The notes below the pieces were generated by a model that did not search any database, was not told the origin of the DNA, and saw only the letters and a program-made list of their open reading frames with translations. A program made the position numbers and the translations under genes. Positions 45,687 through 54,345 of a stretch of DNA of 64,000 bases are shown here, piece after piece. How positions within the stretch are numbered: position 1 is the first letter of the stretch; each line of letters begins with the position of its first letter. Location of the stretch: assembly GCF_011059135.1 (NCBI RefSeq), contig NZ_JAALGD010000017.1, positions 18,690 through 82,689 of the forward strand. Reading direction: 5' to 3'. The DNA is from Brevibacillus sp. SYP-B805. GTDB taxonomy: Bacteria > Bacillota > Bacilli > Brevibacillales > Brevibacillaceae.

Positions 45687-46508
45687 CTATCGTTTGCCCT
45701 CCGTGCCTGATTGCTGTGGGGCGCCTTGGGATTGAGCCGGGGGTTTGGCCGGGGAAGGCGGTCTGGCCGGCTGGTTGTCCGGCTTGGCCTTCGGGACGGT
45801 TTGCCCGGCTGACCCGCTGCCGTTGGCGGATCGGTCGGCAGGCGCTCCCGTTTCTTCCCGTTCCGTCTCCTTGAACGGCTCGGGAATGCCAAGCTCTCCC
45901 TTGCCTACGTTCGCCTTCAGGATGCGAATAATGTCGGCGTAATGCTGCTGGTGAATGAACTTGGGCACCTCTTCAAACGGCAGTTCCAGCGCCACGCCTT
46001 TAAACTCGTCGCCGGACCTGGCCACCATCGCGACGGGGACGTCTTTCATGAACACTTCGGTTACCGGCTGCCCGTTCACTTCGTGCGAAACGATGATGTC
46101 CACACGGTCAAGCGCCTCCAGTTCCTGGTCAAACCTGACGTTTCCCGAGGCGAACACCGTGACGAGGCGGTGATTCTGATCCCTGACGATCGTCGCCGGC
46201 TTGATCATGTTTTTGGTGATGATGTCCCCCGCCGACAACGGGACGACCGTCACCTGGTTCTGCAAGCTCATCTTGTCGGTGATGTACGATTGATCAACGA
46301 ATTTTTTCGGAATCTGCTTCGCGCGTACCTGGTCGGGCTGAATCAGCGAGCGGGACGGGATATCCGTGTTTGCCACGTAGATGTCCACCATCTCGCCCAG
46401 CTGGGCGTTCACATCCCTGATCTTTTGCAGCACCAGGAAGCCGGCCGTAACGGCAAGCAGAAAGGATAAGGCAAGAAAGATGATTGCTCTTCTCTTCGAT
46501 TCCAGCAT
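45687..46508 (-). CDS. cpaB: CpaB/RcpC-like SAF-domain pilus assembly protein
   Basis: A 273-residue protein with one N-terminal helix (RAIIFLALSFLLAVTAGFLV) and a SAF domain (VANTDIPSRSLIQPDQVRAK, then VVPLSAGDIITKNMIKP) typical of CpaB. In Gram-negatives CpaB works with a secretin; none is present here, as fits a monoderm cell. The C-terminal ~65 residues are low-complexity Pro/Gln/Ala/Gly. ATG 46508 follows the prepilin peptidase by 123 bp. Confidence 0.85.
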   Translation of the reverse strand: MLESKRRAIIFLALSFLLAVTAGFLVLQKIRDVNAQLGEMVDIYVANTDIPSRSLIQPDQVRAKQIPKKFVDQSYITDKMSLQNQVTVVPLSAGDIITKNMIKPATIVRDQNHRLVTVFASGNVRFDQELEALDRVDIIVSHEVNGQPVTEVFMKDVPVAMVARSGDEFKGVALELPFEEVPKFIHQQHYADIIRILKANVGKGELGIPEPFKETEREETGAPADRSANGSGSAGQTVPKAKPDNQPARPPSPAKPPAQSQGAPQQSGTEGKR

Positions 46509-46631
46509 CAGATGATTCCCTCTCCACGCTTGAAATGGTTACCTCCCCAGAAAAACGAACAGCATAGAAAACTCGGTGATTGCCGAGCCTCTGGCGATGG
46601 CAGAGCCGTAGTTGCACTTGTACTATCATCC

Positions 46632-47090
46632 TTAAAAATTTAATAAATTCTGATAGTAAAACAACAGAGTTGCTCCCCCGGCGATGAATGGAGCCATGGG
46701 AACCTCGATCCCGCTTCCCTTCCCCCGCGTCAATCTGCTCGCGAGCCACACGGGGATGGCGAACAGGCCTGCCAGCAGATAGGTGAACAGCATGACGTAC
46801 AACCCCGCCTGCCAACCGACGGCGGCACCTACCAGCGCGAACAGCTTGACGTCTCCTCCGCCCAGCTGCCCCCTGCTTGCCACCGCCATGAGCAGAGCCA
46901 GTCCCCCTGTGACGATCGCGCCCAGCGCATACCCGAACCATTGCTCCGGCTGGGCGATGGCGTGAACCAAGAGAAAGTAGGCAATCCCCGGCAGTGTGAG
47001 CCAATCGTGGATCAGGCGGCGGCGAAGGTCGGTGTACACGGCAACCGCCATGACGAGGAAAAACGGGATGGCCACAAATACGGAAAACAA
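46632..47090 (-). CDS. A24-family prepilin peptidase (TadV/CpaA type)
   Basis: A 152-residue membrane protease from TTG 47090, which has GGGGGG 8 bases upstream; an ATG at 47147 would add 19 unconserved residues. It has the two catalytic aspartates, in VYTDLRRRLIHDWLTLPG and in SRGQLGGGDVKLFALVG (GxGD), and about six helices, with no methyltransferase domain, as is usual for TadV. It should cleave the Flp pilin at 40973 and TadE at 30096. It is the first gene of the Tad run. Confidence 0.9.
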   Translation of the reverse strand: MFSVFVAIPFFLVMAVAVYTDLRRRLIHDWLTLPGIAYFLLVHAIAQPEQWFGYALGAIVTGGLALLMAVASRGQLGGGDVKLFALVGAAVGWQAGLYVMLFTYLLAGLFAIPVWLASRLTRGKGSGIEVPMAPFIAGGATLLFYYQNLLNF

Positions 47091-47147
47091 ACCAATTCCC
47101 CCCTTGCCGCCTTTCCAGAATGGGAGGCAGGTGCAGCCGGAAACCAA

Positions 47148-47666
47148 TAAAGCGGTTGATCAGTCATGCCATGCATTCCTTCAAAAGGTAACCGCCGTAC
47201 CTCTGACGCCATGCTCCATGGTGCGCAACGGTTTTTCACTGCTGCCCATGAAAGCTCATCCAACATTCATCCTAATGCTCTTGCTCTTCAAGCTGTCTGA
47301 CATTCGTGTTGGGATTATGAAGTAAAATGATGAGGGGGATATGTTGGGGGGAGGAAAATTTATCCTTGAACGATTCAAAATTACCAACTTGTTGAACTTG
47401 TGTAAACAGATTTTGCCAAAAATGGTTCTGTCGATACAGATCGTCTGTCGCACGATAGTCACATTGTATGATTTTCTTTTGTTTGCGTTCTTTTGGAATC
47501 CAACAATTAGGAAAAAAGCACCTTTTCTCTCTGTTTCTTCCTTCCTAGCCACAGCAATTACACGGAAACACCCGATGTTGAGCCCTCGCCCGGTGAATCG
47601 TCCCGGAGCGGACAATAATTGCGATCTTGCAGGTTGGGTATCAGAGTGAGCAGCAGCAAACGCTTT
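47148..47666. other. Non-coding gap upstream of the Tad operon
   Basis: About 520 bp without a convincing gene. A weak minus-strand promoter candidate, TTGGTA...17 bp...GATAAA, lies near 47354-47390. A plus-strand open frame from 47341 has its ribosome site too close to the ATG and an unlikely composition. The Tad operon promoter must lie here or in the preceding gene. Confidence 0.4.
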
Positions 47667-47696
47667 GAAAAAAAGCTGCCGATTTTATCGACAGCC
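47667..47696 (-). terminator. Terminator of the sigma factor gene
   Basis: GCTGCCGAT (47675-47683) and ATCGACAGC (47687-47695) form a 9-bp stem with one G-U pair and loop TTT; seven A's at 47668-47674 give the T-run on the minus strand. It overlaps the sigma gene stop (47685), so that gene is a separate transcript from the Tad operon. Confidence 0.8.
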
Positions 47697-48221
47697 AGAA
47701 GGGAGACCATTTCTTCCCGCCTGTTTTTTCATCCGCTGCCGCAGCACCTGGATCGCCCGGAAATGAATGATTTTGACAGCCGCTTCCGACTTGCCCATCT
47801 CTGCGGCGATCTCCAGCATGCTCATGTCGGACAGATAGCGCAGAACGATCACCCTGTACTGATCCGGCGTCAGGTTTTTCACATGCCGCCACACCGTCCC
47901 GTGCTCCTCTTTTCGCATCAACCGGGTTTCCGGACACTCTCCTTCCTGTACGGCAAACGAGAGGAGCCGCTCTGTCTCCGCCGGAATCTCCCGTTGTTTG
48001 CGTAGGTAATCGACCAGCGTGTTGCGGGCGATCGCGTACAGCCAGGCGCCGAACGGATAGGCGCCGTTGTATTGTTCCAACTTGGAGAATGCTTTGACAA
48101 AAACGGTCGTGGTCAGATCCTCCACATCCCAGGCATTGCCCATGCGGTTGCGGAAGTAATTCATGATCTTTGCGGCGTATTCCCGATAGATTTGATCATA
48201 CGTCCGTACGGCGTTCATTCT
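47685..48221 (-). CDS. ECF-like sigma-70 family factor
   Basis: A 178-residue sigma factor. Region 2 is YFRNRMGNAWDVEDLTTTVF / VKAFSKLEQYNGAYPFGAWL, with ARNTLVDYLRKQRE; region 4 is LTPDQYRVIVLRYLSDMSML / EIAAEMGKSEAAVKIIHFRA. The start ATG 48221 has GGGAGAAGAG before it; other in-frame starts reach 48368. No anti-sigma gene is adjacent. It lies upstream of the Tad operon on the same strand and ends in its own terminator. It may control the island; that is inference. Confidence 0.85.
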   Translation of the reverse strand, partial: RMNAVRTYDQIYREYAAKIMNYFRNRMGNAWDVEDLTTTVFVKAFSKLEQYNGAYPFGAWLYAIARNTLVDYLRKQREIPAETERLLSFAVQEGECPETRLMRKEEHGTVWRHVKNLTPDQYRVIVLRYLSDMSMLEIAAEMGKSEAAVKIIHFRAIQVLRQRMKKQAGRNGLPSGCR

Positions 48222-48394
48222 CTTCTCCCATATATTTTCCATTTTTATCATACATTGTAAACCATTTGCCGCCCAGATGTCATCGAGGAATATTTGCTCA
48301 TTTTTGCCTTTTTGCAAGAGAGCCCCGCCGACACCAGCAAGGACCCTCAGCCTTTCTTCGTCACTCAAGCGCTATTAAGAACTTTCCGAAATGC

Positions 48395-48423
48395 AAAAAA
48401 GAGCACAGGATATGTGCTCTTTG
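48395..48423 (-). terminator. Original purB-side terminator
   Basis: AAAGAGCACA and TATGTGCTCTTT (stem GAGCAC 48401-48406 / GTGCTC 48414-48419, extended by AAA/TTT) with an A-run at 48395-48400 that reads as T-run on the minus strand. It is separated from the purB stop by the MITE-like repeat, and half of it (ATGTGCTCTTTGC) is repeated next to purB. Confidence 0.75.
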
Positions 48424-48693
48424 CAGTGTGCCGACAAAGTCGGTCGATCATGGGTAATGGTTCCTGCTCGCTCTCTTGACGACCCGCGAGGAAGTGGGCT
48501 TTTGTCCGCTCCGAAACGCGACGCGGGCAGGGGGCTCAACATCCGGGCGTCTCAGCGAAGTGAGACTCACGCCCCCTGTGACCCCGCGTCTTTGTTTCTC
48601 CGCTGAGTCGGTCGTCAAAGGAGCTCGCCTGGCCCCATTCCTCCATGCCCCAAACAGAAGTTTGTCTTCAGTCTGAAAAGATGTGCTCTTTGC
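48412..48693. repeat. MITE-like hairpin repeat, full copy 2 (between purB and its terminator)
   Basis: The 256-bp core (48425-48680) matches 12689-12946. Its two halves fold back on each other: GACAAA (48433) / TTTGTC (48661); CATGGGTAATGG / CCATTCCTCCATG (48635-48647); GCTCGCTCTCTTGACGAC / GTCGTCAAAGGAGCTCGC; GACGCGGGCAGGGGGC / GCCCCCTGTGACCCCGCGTC; tip GTCTCAGCGAAGTGAGAC. A perfect 13-bp direct repeat, ATGTGCTCTTTGC, flanks it (48412-48424, 48681-48693). Same orientation as copy 1. Confidence 0.85.
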
Positions 48694-48696
48694 GAA

Positions 48697-49992
48697 TTAC
48701 AGCAGCCCCAACCGTTTGAAAATCGTATCCACATGCTTCAAGTGATAGCGGTAATCGAAGCACTCATCCAGCTCTGCCGGCGTCAGCAGCGACTTCACCG
48801 TTTCGTCCTCCCCGATGATCTCACGGAAGGAGCGCTGTTCCTCCCACGCCTGCATCGCGCGGGGCTGTACGGTGTCGTACGCCTTTTCGCGGCTCAGGCC
48901 TTTATCGATCAGCTTCAGCAGCACCTGCTGCGAGTAGATCAGCCCGAACGTCCGGTCCATGTTGCGCTTCATGTTTTCCGGGAACACCGTCAGGTTCTTC
49001 ACGATGTTCATGAAGCGGCGCAGCATGTAGTTCAAAAGCTGGGTCGCATCGGGCAGGATCACCCGCTCCACGGAGGAGTGGGAGATATCGCGCTCATGCC
49101 AAAGCGGCACGTTTTCGTAGGCGGACAGCATATGGCCGCGAATCACGCGGGAGAGGCCGGAGATATTCTCGCAGCCGATCGGATTCCGTTTGTGCGGCAT
49201 GGCGGACGACCCTTTCTGCCCTTTGGCAAACGGCTCTTCCACTTCGCGCATCTCACTTTTTTGCAGGGCGCGAATTTCCGTCGCGAACTTGTCGAGCGAT
49301 GTGGCGATCAGGGCCAGCGTCGCCATGTAGTGAGCGTGGCGATCGCGCTGCAGCGTCTGCGTGGAGATTGGCGCAGGAGTCAGCCCCAGCTTTTCGCACA
49401 CGTACGCTTCCACAAACGGGTCAATGTTGGCGTATGTCCCGACCGCCCCGGAGATTTTGCCGACGGCCACCTGTTTCTTGGCGTCGCGGAAACGCTCCAG
49501 GTTGCGCTTCATTTCTTCGTACCAGAGGGCAAGCTTCAGGCCGAACGTGGTCGGTTCCGCGTGAACGCCGTGCGTCCGGCCCATCATTACGGTATCCTTG
49601 TGTTCCCGGGCTTTTTCCGCGAGAATCTCCAGAAAATCCTCCAGGTCCTTCTCCAGGATCTCATTGGCCTGGCGCAGCAGATAGGAGAGCGCCGTATCCA
49701 CCACATCGGTGGATGTGAGGCCGTAATGCACCCATTTTTTCTCTTCCCCCAGCGTCTCGGAGACCGCCCGGGTGAACGCCACGACATCGTGCCGCGTCTC
49801 TTCTTCGATCTCATAGATACGCTTGATGTCAAAGCCTGCGCGCTCCCGCAGCTTCCGCACATCCTCCTCCGGGATGACCCCGAGCTTGGACCATGCTTCA
49901 CAGGCGAGAAGCTCCACTTCCAGCCAGGCTTTGAACTTGTTTTCTTCCGTCCAGATGGCGCGCATCTCCGGCCGCGAATAACGTTCGATCAT
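48697..49992 (-). CDS. purB: Adenylosuccinate lyase
   Basis: A 431-residue fumarase-superfamily enzyme acting at two steps: SAICAR to AICAR and adenylosuccinate to AMP. The signature loop is [40 protein letters not shown] and [16 protein letters not shown] are also present. It overlaps purK by 4 bp (ATGA). It is the last gene of purEKB here; the normal next gene, purC, is 26.6 kb away. Confidence 0.96.
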   Translation of the reverse strand: MIERYSRPEMRAIWTEENKFKAWLEVELLACEAWSKLGVIPEEDVRKLRERAGFDIKRIYEIEEETRHDVVAFTRAVSETLGEEKKWVHYGLTSTDVVDTALSYLLRQANEILEKDLEDFLEILAEKAREHKDTVMMGRTHGVHAEPTTFGLKLALWYEEMKRNLERFRDAKKQVAVGKISGAVGTYANIDPFVEAYVCEKLGLTPAPISTQTLQRDRHAHYMATLALIATSLDKFATEIRALQKSEMREVEEPFAKGQKGSSAMPHKRNPIGCENISGLSRVIRGHMLSAYENVPLWHERDISHSSVERVILPDATQLLNYMLRRFMNIVKNLTVFPENMKRNMDRTFGLIYSQQVLLKLIDKGLSREKAYDTVQPRAMQAWEEQRSFREIIGEDETVKSLLTPAELDECFDYRYHLKHVDTIFKRLGLL

Positions 49993-51146
49993 CGTTGGTT
50001 TCCCTCCGCTATGTTCCAGATTTGCAGGCTGTCAATCAGGGCCAGCGCTTCTTCCACCGTATCGGCCAGCACGTTCAGATGGCCCATTTTCCGCTTCGTC
50101 TTGCTTTCGTGCTTTCCGTACAGATGCAGCTTGGCCGTGGGCGGCAGTTCCCCCGCCTTTGCCAGGACCGGCTCCAGATGCTCGCCCAGGATGTTCACCA
50201 TCACGACCGGCGAAAGGAGCCGCGTGGAGCCGAGTGGCAGGTTGCAGATCGCCCGCACATGCTGCTCAAACTGGGAGGTGACGCATGCCTCCATCGTATA
50301 GTGTCCCGAATTGTGCGGCCGGGGAGCCAGTTCATTCACGTAGAGCTCTCCGTCCGCCGTCAGAAACATCTCGACGGCGATCAGCCCGACGACGCCCAGT
50401 TTCTCGGCGATCCGCGCCGCCATCTCTCCCGCCTTCGCCCGAACCGCCTCCCCGATGCGCGCCGGCACGATGGACAGGTTCAGGATATTGTCCACATGCA
50501 CGTTTTCCGCCGCGGGGAAGGTCATCAGCTCTCCGGAGAGGCTGCGGGCGGCGATCACGGAGAGCTCCTTCACAAACGGAATGTATTTCTCCACGATCAA
50601 TTCCGCTCCCGTTTGGGACAGCTCCGCATACGCATCTCCCAGCTCTTCCCGGCGGCGCAGCACCCGCTGTCCCTTGCCGTCGTAGCCGCCGGTCGCCGTT
50701 TTCATGACGGCGGGCAGGCCGAGCTCTTCGATCGCCTGTTCCAGATCGGCCAAGCTTTCGACCGCGCGAAATGGCGCAACGGGGATGCCAAGATCCCGGA
50801 TGGCCGTTTTTTCCCGGATGCGGTGCTGCGTGATGCGCAGCAGCCGGCTTCCCTGCGGCACAAACGATTTCGTCTCCAGCACCTCCGCCACGGCGGCATC
50901 CACATTTTCGAATTCATAGGTGATGACATCGCTCTCGGCGGCGAGCTGCAGGGCTCCCGCCACATCATCATACCCGGCCGTGATCTGCTTGTCCGCCGCT
51001 TGGCCACAAGGGGAATCCGGGGTAGGGTCCATCGTCACGAAGCGATACCCCATCGCCCGGCCGGCCAATGCGATCATCCGGCCCAACTGGCCGCCGCCGA
51101 GGATTCCGATCGTCGCACCCGGCTTTACCACCTGTTCGCTTCTCAT
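49989..51146 (-). CDS. purK: N5-carboxyaminoimidazole ribonucleotide synthase
   Basis: A 385-residue ATP-grasp enzyme making N5-CAIR. It starts [20 protein letters not shown], has [16 protein letters not shown] in the ATP-grasp domain, and [18 protein letters not shown] near the active site. ATG 51146 overlaps the purE stop by 4 bp, and its stop overlaps the purB start by 4 bp, so all three are translationally coupled. Confidence 0.96.
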   Translation of the reverse strand: MRSEQVVKPGATIGILGGGQLGRMIALAGRAMGYRFVTMDPTPDSPCGQAADKQITAGYDDVAGALQLAAESDVITYEFENVDAAVAEVLETKSFVPQGSRLLRITQHRIREKTAIRDLGIPVAPFRAVESLADLEQAIEELGLPAVMKTATGGYDGKGQRVLRRREELGDAYAELSQTGAELIVEKYIPFVKELSVIAARSLSGELMTFPAAENVHVDNILNLSIVPARIGEAVRAKAGEMAARIAEKLGVVGLIAVEMFLTADGELYVNELAPRPHNSGHYTMEACVTSQFEQHVRAICNLPLGSTRLLSPVVMVNILGEHLEPVLAKAGELPPTAKLHLYGKHESKTKRKMGHLNVLADTVEEALALIDSLQIWNIAEGNQR

Positions 51147-51631
51147 GCCAGGTCACTGTCCTTCAGCACGTTTTCCCGAATGGCATCGCGTCTCGCGACA
51201 AAACGCTCCTGAATGTCCGGGTATTTGATGCCGAGGATTTGGGCGGCAAGGAGGCCTGCATTGATCGCTCCCGCCCTGCCGATGGCGACGGTCGCCACGG
51301 GAACACCCCCCGGCATCTGCACGATTGACAACAGCGAGTCCAGGCCGTTCAGCGAGGATGATTTCACCGGAACGCCGATCACCGGCAGCTCCGTCTTGGC
51401 CGCCACCATGCCGGGCAGGTGAGCCGCTCCACCCGCGCCGGCGATAATCACTTCCAGCCCTCTTGCCTTCGCTGTCTCTGCATATTGAAACATCAAGTCA
51501 GGCGTCCGATGCGCCGACACAACCTTCTTTTCATAAGGGATCTGCAGCTCGTCCAGGATGAGACACGCTTCTTTCATGGTTTCCCAATCGGACGTGCTTC
51601 CCATGATGACCCCGACCAAGGGTGCTGACAT
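51143..51631 (-). CDS. purE: N5-CAIR mutase
   Basis: A 162-residue class I PurE. Motifs are [34 protein letters not shown] and [20 protein letters not shown]. It heads purE-K-B with a consensus sigma-A promoter and PurBox pair. The leader is only about 30 nt, so, unlike B. subtilis purE, it has no room for a guanine riboswitch. Confidence 0.96.
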   Translation of the reverse strand: MSAPLVGVIMGSTSDWETMKEACLILDELQIPYEKKVVSAHRTPDLMFQYAETAKARGLEVIIAGAGGAAHLPGMVAAKTELPVIGVPVKSSSLNGLDSLLSIVQMPGGVPVATVAIGRAGAINAGLLAAQILGIKYPDIQERFVARRDAIRENVLKDSDLA

Positions 51632-51664
51632 TGTTTTTCCCCCTTGTACCTTGTTTGCATACTC

Positions 51665-51742
51665 AGTGTAACAGGGGGGAGTTTCACTGTCAACAAAAAG
51701 ACGAACATTAGTTCATTTTCTTATTTTTAATATTCGTATTTT
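51665..51742 (-). promoter_or_regulatory. purE promoter with PurBox pair
   Basis: On the minus strand TTGACA (51688-51693) and TACACT (51665-51670) are spaced 17 bp. Upstream are two inverted PurBox cores, plus-strand TTCG 51733-51736 and CGAA 51702-51705, with 27 bases between; the flanks are ATACGAATATT and TAATGTTCGTCTTTT. PurR repression relieved by PRPP is established for such boxes in B. subtilis. Confidence 0.82.
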
Positions 51743-51743
51743 G

Positions 51744-53303
51744 CTAGTAAGGAAAGAAAATCGCATGCTCCTTTCCTTTTTCCAGCCAGGCATTTGCCTC
51801 CGCTTCCTTCTCCGACCGCAGCTTCAGCCAGAAGTCAACATACGGCGAGGCATCCGCCCCGGCCGCTGCGGTCAGCGCGTTGACCACAGCCTTCCCGCTT
51901 CCCTGCCCGTACATATGGCTCAGCACATACTGCCTGAGCGCCTGGTGGAGCCGTCTCTCCCCCCACGCTTCCCGCAGGTTCCACAGCATCGTCGCGGGCC
52001 GCGCATAGACCAGATCGCCGTAGCTGGCCCAATCGGGGAAACGCTCCAGCGGCTGCCACGCCGAGATTCCCTTGCCGATGTATTTGTCAGCCCCCAGGGC
52101 TCTTGCCTTGCGAAACCGGACATAGCTGCCGCCCAGCTCAGGATCGTAGCTGTTCAGAAAGGCCATCGTTGCGTAATCGGTCAAGCCTTCATCCACCCAT
52201 GCCTCGCGCACCTCGTCGCTCCCCACCAGGCCGTAAAACCACTGGTGCGCCGTCTCATGGGCCACCACGACGGAAGCCTGTTCCACCTGTTCTTCAAAGA
52301 AGTTCTCCTGAACAAAGACAATGCTCGGGTATTCCATGCCTCCGAAAAAGCCGCCCGTCTTCACAACATCATACTCCGCATAGGGGTAGTCGCCGAATTC
52401 CCCGCTGTAGTAGCGGATTGCCTGCACGGCTGTTTCGTGCAGACGCTTCACCTGCTCCTCGGGATCGCCTTGCTGCCACCAGGTTCTCACCAGCACGTTT
52501 CCCGCCCTGGAGGATTGAACCCGATAGGTCTCGTCCATCACCACCAGAGCAAAATCCCGAACATTGCTCGCATCGATCTCATACCGCTTCACGCCCTGGG
52601 GCTGCGTCTGCGTCACCACCGCCCGGCTTTCCGTGCCGGTGGTAGCCAGCTGATACCCGGCAGGCACCGCTGCCTTCAGATGGTATTCCGCCACGTCGCT
52701 GTAGAATGGATCTCCTACTGGATAATAGGGATCAAGACGCCAGCCGTTCGCTTCTTTCACAGCCAGGATCGGCAGCCAGTTGCCCAACCACATGGCGTGA
52801 TCATTGTAGGAGAGGCGCCCGTTGTTGTGCGGCACGGTCAGCTCGAACGTCATCTCCACCGTGCTGGCGCCATCCCGGGAAACCGGCCTCCCCAGCGGCA
52901 CTTCCAGAATCGTCCCGTCTTCTCCCCCATGCATCAACGGTACCTTATGTCCGTCCACCTTCACATCCCGGATGGCGATATTCCCCGGCTGCCGATCCTT
53001 GCCCAGCAGATACACCCAGTTCTCTCCCTTCAGCCTGGCGTCATCCTGAAACACATTGGGATAAAGGTGGAAATAGGCTTTCTCCCTGTCCGGCGGCACA
53101 AAGCGGACGCTGACGGTGCCCCTCACCCGATGATTCTTGGGATCAAGCTCGACGTCTGCCGTATAGGTGACAGGCAACATTCGCTGCTGTACGGCTCCAT
53201 TCGCCGTTTTGCCCGGAGCGTTCACAGGCATCCCTTCATGGGTCAGGGTCATTCCCAGAAAAAGCACCACCGCCAAACCGGCAGCCGTCAACATCCGCTT
53301 CAT
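51744..53303 (-). CDS. Secreted M1-family metallo-aminopeptidase
   Basis: A 519-residue gluzincin peptidase with a signal peptide (MKRMLTAAGLAVVLFLGMTL). The zinc site is VVAHETAHQWFYGLVG with the downstream Glu in AWVDEGLTDYA; GGMEYPSIVFV is the GAMEN-like exopeptidase loop. Short M1 enzymes of this type lack the C-terminal ARM domain. The start ATG 53303 is preferred (GGAGG 7 bases upstream); ATG 53309 is too near that site. It lies between the DUF2306-like gene and purE on the same strand. Confidence 0.85.
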   Translation of the reverse strand: MKRMLTAAGLAVVLFLGMTLTHEGMPVNAPGKTANGAVQQRMLPVTYTADVELDPKNHRVRGTVSVRFVPPDREKAYFHLYPNVFQDDARLKGENWVYLLGKDRQPGNIAIRDVKVDGHKVPLMHGGEDGTILEVPLGRPVSRDGASTVEMTFELTVPHNNGRLSYNDHAMWLGNWLPILAVKEANGWRLDPYYPVGDPFYSDVAEYHLKAAVPAGYQLATTGTESRAVVTQTQPQGVKRYEIDASNVRDFALVVMDETYRVQSSRAGNVLVRTWWQQGDPEEQVKRLHETAVQAIRYYSGEFGDYPYAEYDVVKTGGFFGGMEYPSIVFVQENFFEEQVEQASVVVAHETAHQWFYGLVGSDEVREAWVDEGLTDYATMAFLNSYDPELGGSYVRFRKARALGADKYIGKGISAWQPLERFPDWASYGDLVYARPATMLWNLREAWGERRLHQALRQYVLSHMYGQGSGKAVVNALTAAAGADASPYVDFWLKLRSEKEAEANAWLEKGKEHAIFFPY

Positions 53304-53441
53304 CCGCATGCCTCCGCAATCGTTCTGTTAATGAGTATGTTTCCAAAATTTACTTCTATGCTTTCGATAAGGGGATGCAAACTCCTTCTCCGCAAGAAAG
53401 CCGGCCGCTCTTCGATTCTACCGATCCATCGCTCTTGAAAA

Positions 53442-54122
53442 TCACCCCATGCGAAACTTCTTTCGGTAATACCAGTTGAAGCCGATGATCAGCGGAACGA
53501 TGACCACGGTCGGCAAAAACCACAGCAGCGGGTGAACGGACGAGACGTCCAGCAGGCGGGGCGCCCCGAAGACAGCAAAGGCTGTGATGGTCGCAATGCA
53601 GCACCCCATCATGCTTGACAGATGTTCAAAAAACCAGCCCATCTTCGTCTTGGGCGGAGTCAGCCAGTAGCGCAACTGGTTGAAGCCCAGGCCGACCCCG
53701 ATCAGCGGAAACCAGGCGATCAAAGGGAAATGGCGGACAAACCCGTAAGCGGAAACGGCGATTCCACCCCCGAAAAGAAGAAGGGAAAAGAACAGGTCAA
53801 GCTTGCGGGTATGGATCCCCGTTCTCGTTTTGTAACGCAGGACCCGAATCCCGTACCACGCGGAAGCGGCGCTCAGGATGGCGATGAAGATCAGGAACAG
53901 GGAGAAATCCTGCCGTTCGGCGTCAGCCTGCGGGTCGAAAAAGATGCGGTACGTTCCCATCACCCAAGCGGAGACGGCCACAACGGCCATGGCCCAGATG
54001 TAGACCCACCCCACCCGCGTGTGAAGGGGGCTCCCTTTTTTGGTCACGATGGGAATCCAGAAAATGAGCAATGCCGTAAAACCCGCCGCGATATGCATAT
54101 ATCTGGCCCATTCAAACAACAT
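53442..54122 (-). CDS. DUF2306-like membrane protein
   Basis: A 226-residue polytopic protein with about seven helices. The N-terminus YMHIAAGFTALLIFWIPIVT followed by GSPLHTRVGWVYIWAM with conserved His/Arg is the DUF2306 pattern; some such His-rich membrane proteins are haem-associated, but nothing here proves it. The start ATG 54122 has GGGGAGAGGAAAG. It occupies the position of yebC in the B. subtilis guaA-pbuG-yebC order. Function unknown. Confidence 0.65.
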   Translation of the reverse strand: MLFEWARYMHIAAGFTALLIFWIPIVTKKGSPLHTRVGWVYIWAMAVVAVSAWVMGTYRIFFDPQADAERQDFSLFLIFIAILSAASAWYGIRVLRYKTRTGIHTRKLDLFFSLLLFGGGIAVSAYGFVRHFPLIAWFPLIGVGLGFNQLRYWLTPPKTKMGWFFEHLSSMMGCCIATITAFAVFGAPRLLDVSSVHPLLWFLPTVVIVPLIIGFNWYYRKKFRMG

Positions 54123-54291
54123 GCTTTCCTCTCCCCGGAAAGAGTATTTACCATACCATTACGCATCGGTTCGGATAGAATTTCATGGGAAACCGGCATG
54201 TCAGCCTCCCGATTTTCAATTTCTTACAGTTTACCATCTCCAACCCCCGAACGGCAGCCGCATCTTGGCGCATCAGGGCCTTCGTTCAAGC

Positions 54292-54320
54292 AAAAAAGCT
54301 GCCCCGGATGAGGGCAGCTT
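54292..54320 (-). terminator. Terminator of pbuG
   Basis: AAGCTGCCC (54296-54304) and GGGCAGCTT (54312-54320) form a 9-bp stem; six A's at 54292-54297 give the minus-strand T-run. Confidence 0.85.
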
Positions 54321-54345
54321 CTAGTTCGCCAGCGTTTTCTTGATC

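Noticed and set aside
47341..47649. A 102-codon plus-strand open frame in the gap before the Tad operon
   Set aside because: The purine-rich stretch is too close to the ATG, the product resembles no protein, and the DNA is better explained as a promoter region.
51632..51743. Guanine riboswitch upstream of purE as in B. subtilis
   Set aside because: The -10 lies about 30 bp before the start codon and no TATAATC...CTACG core occurs in the leader.
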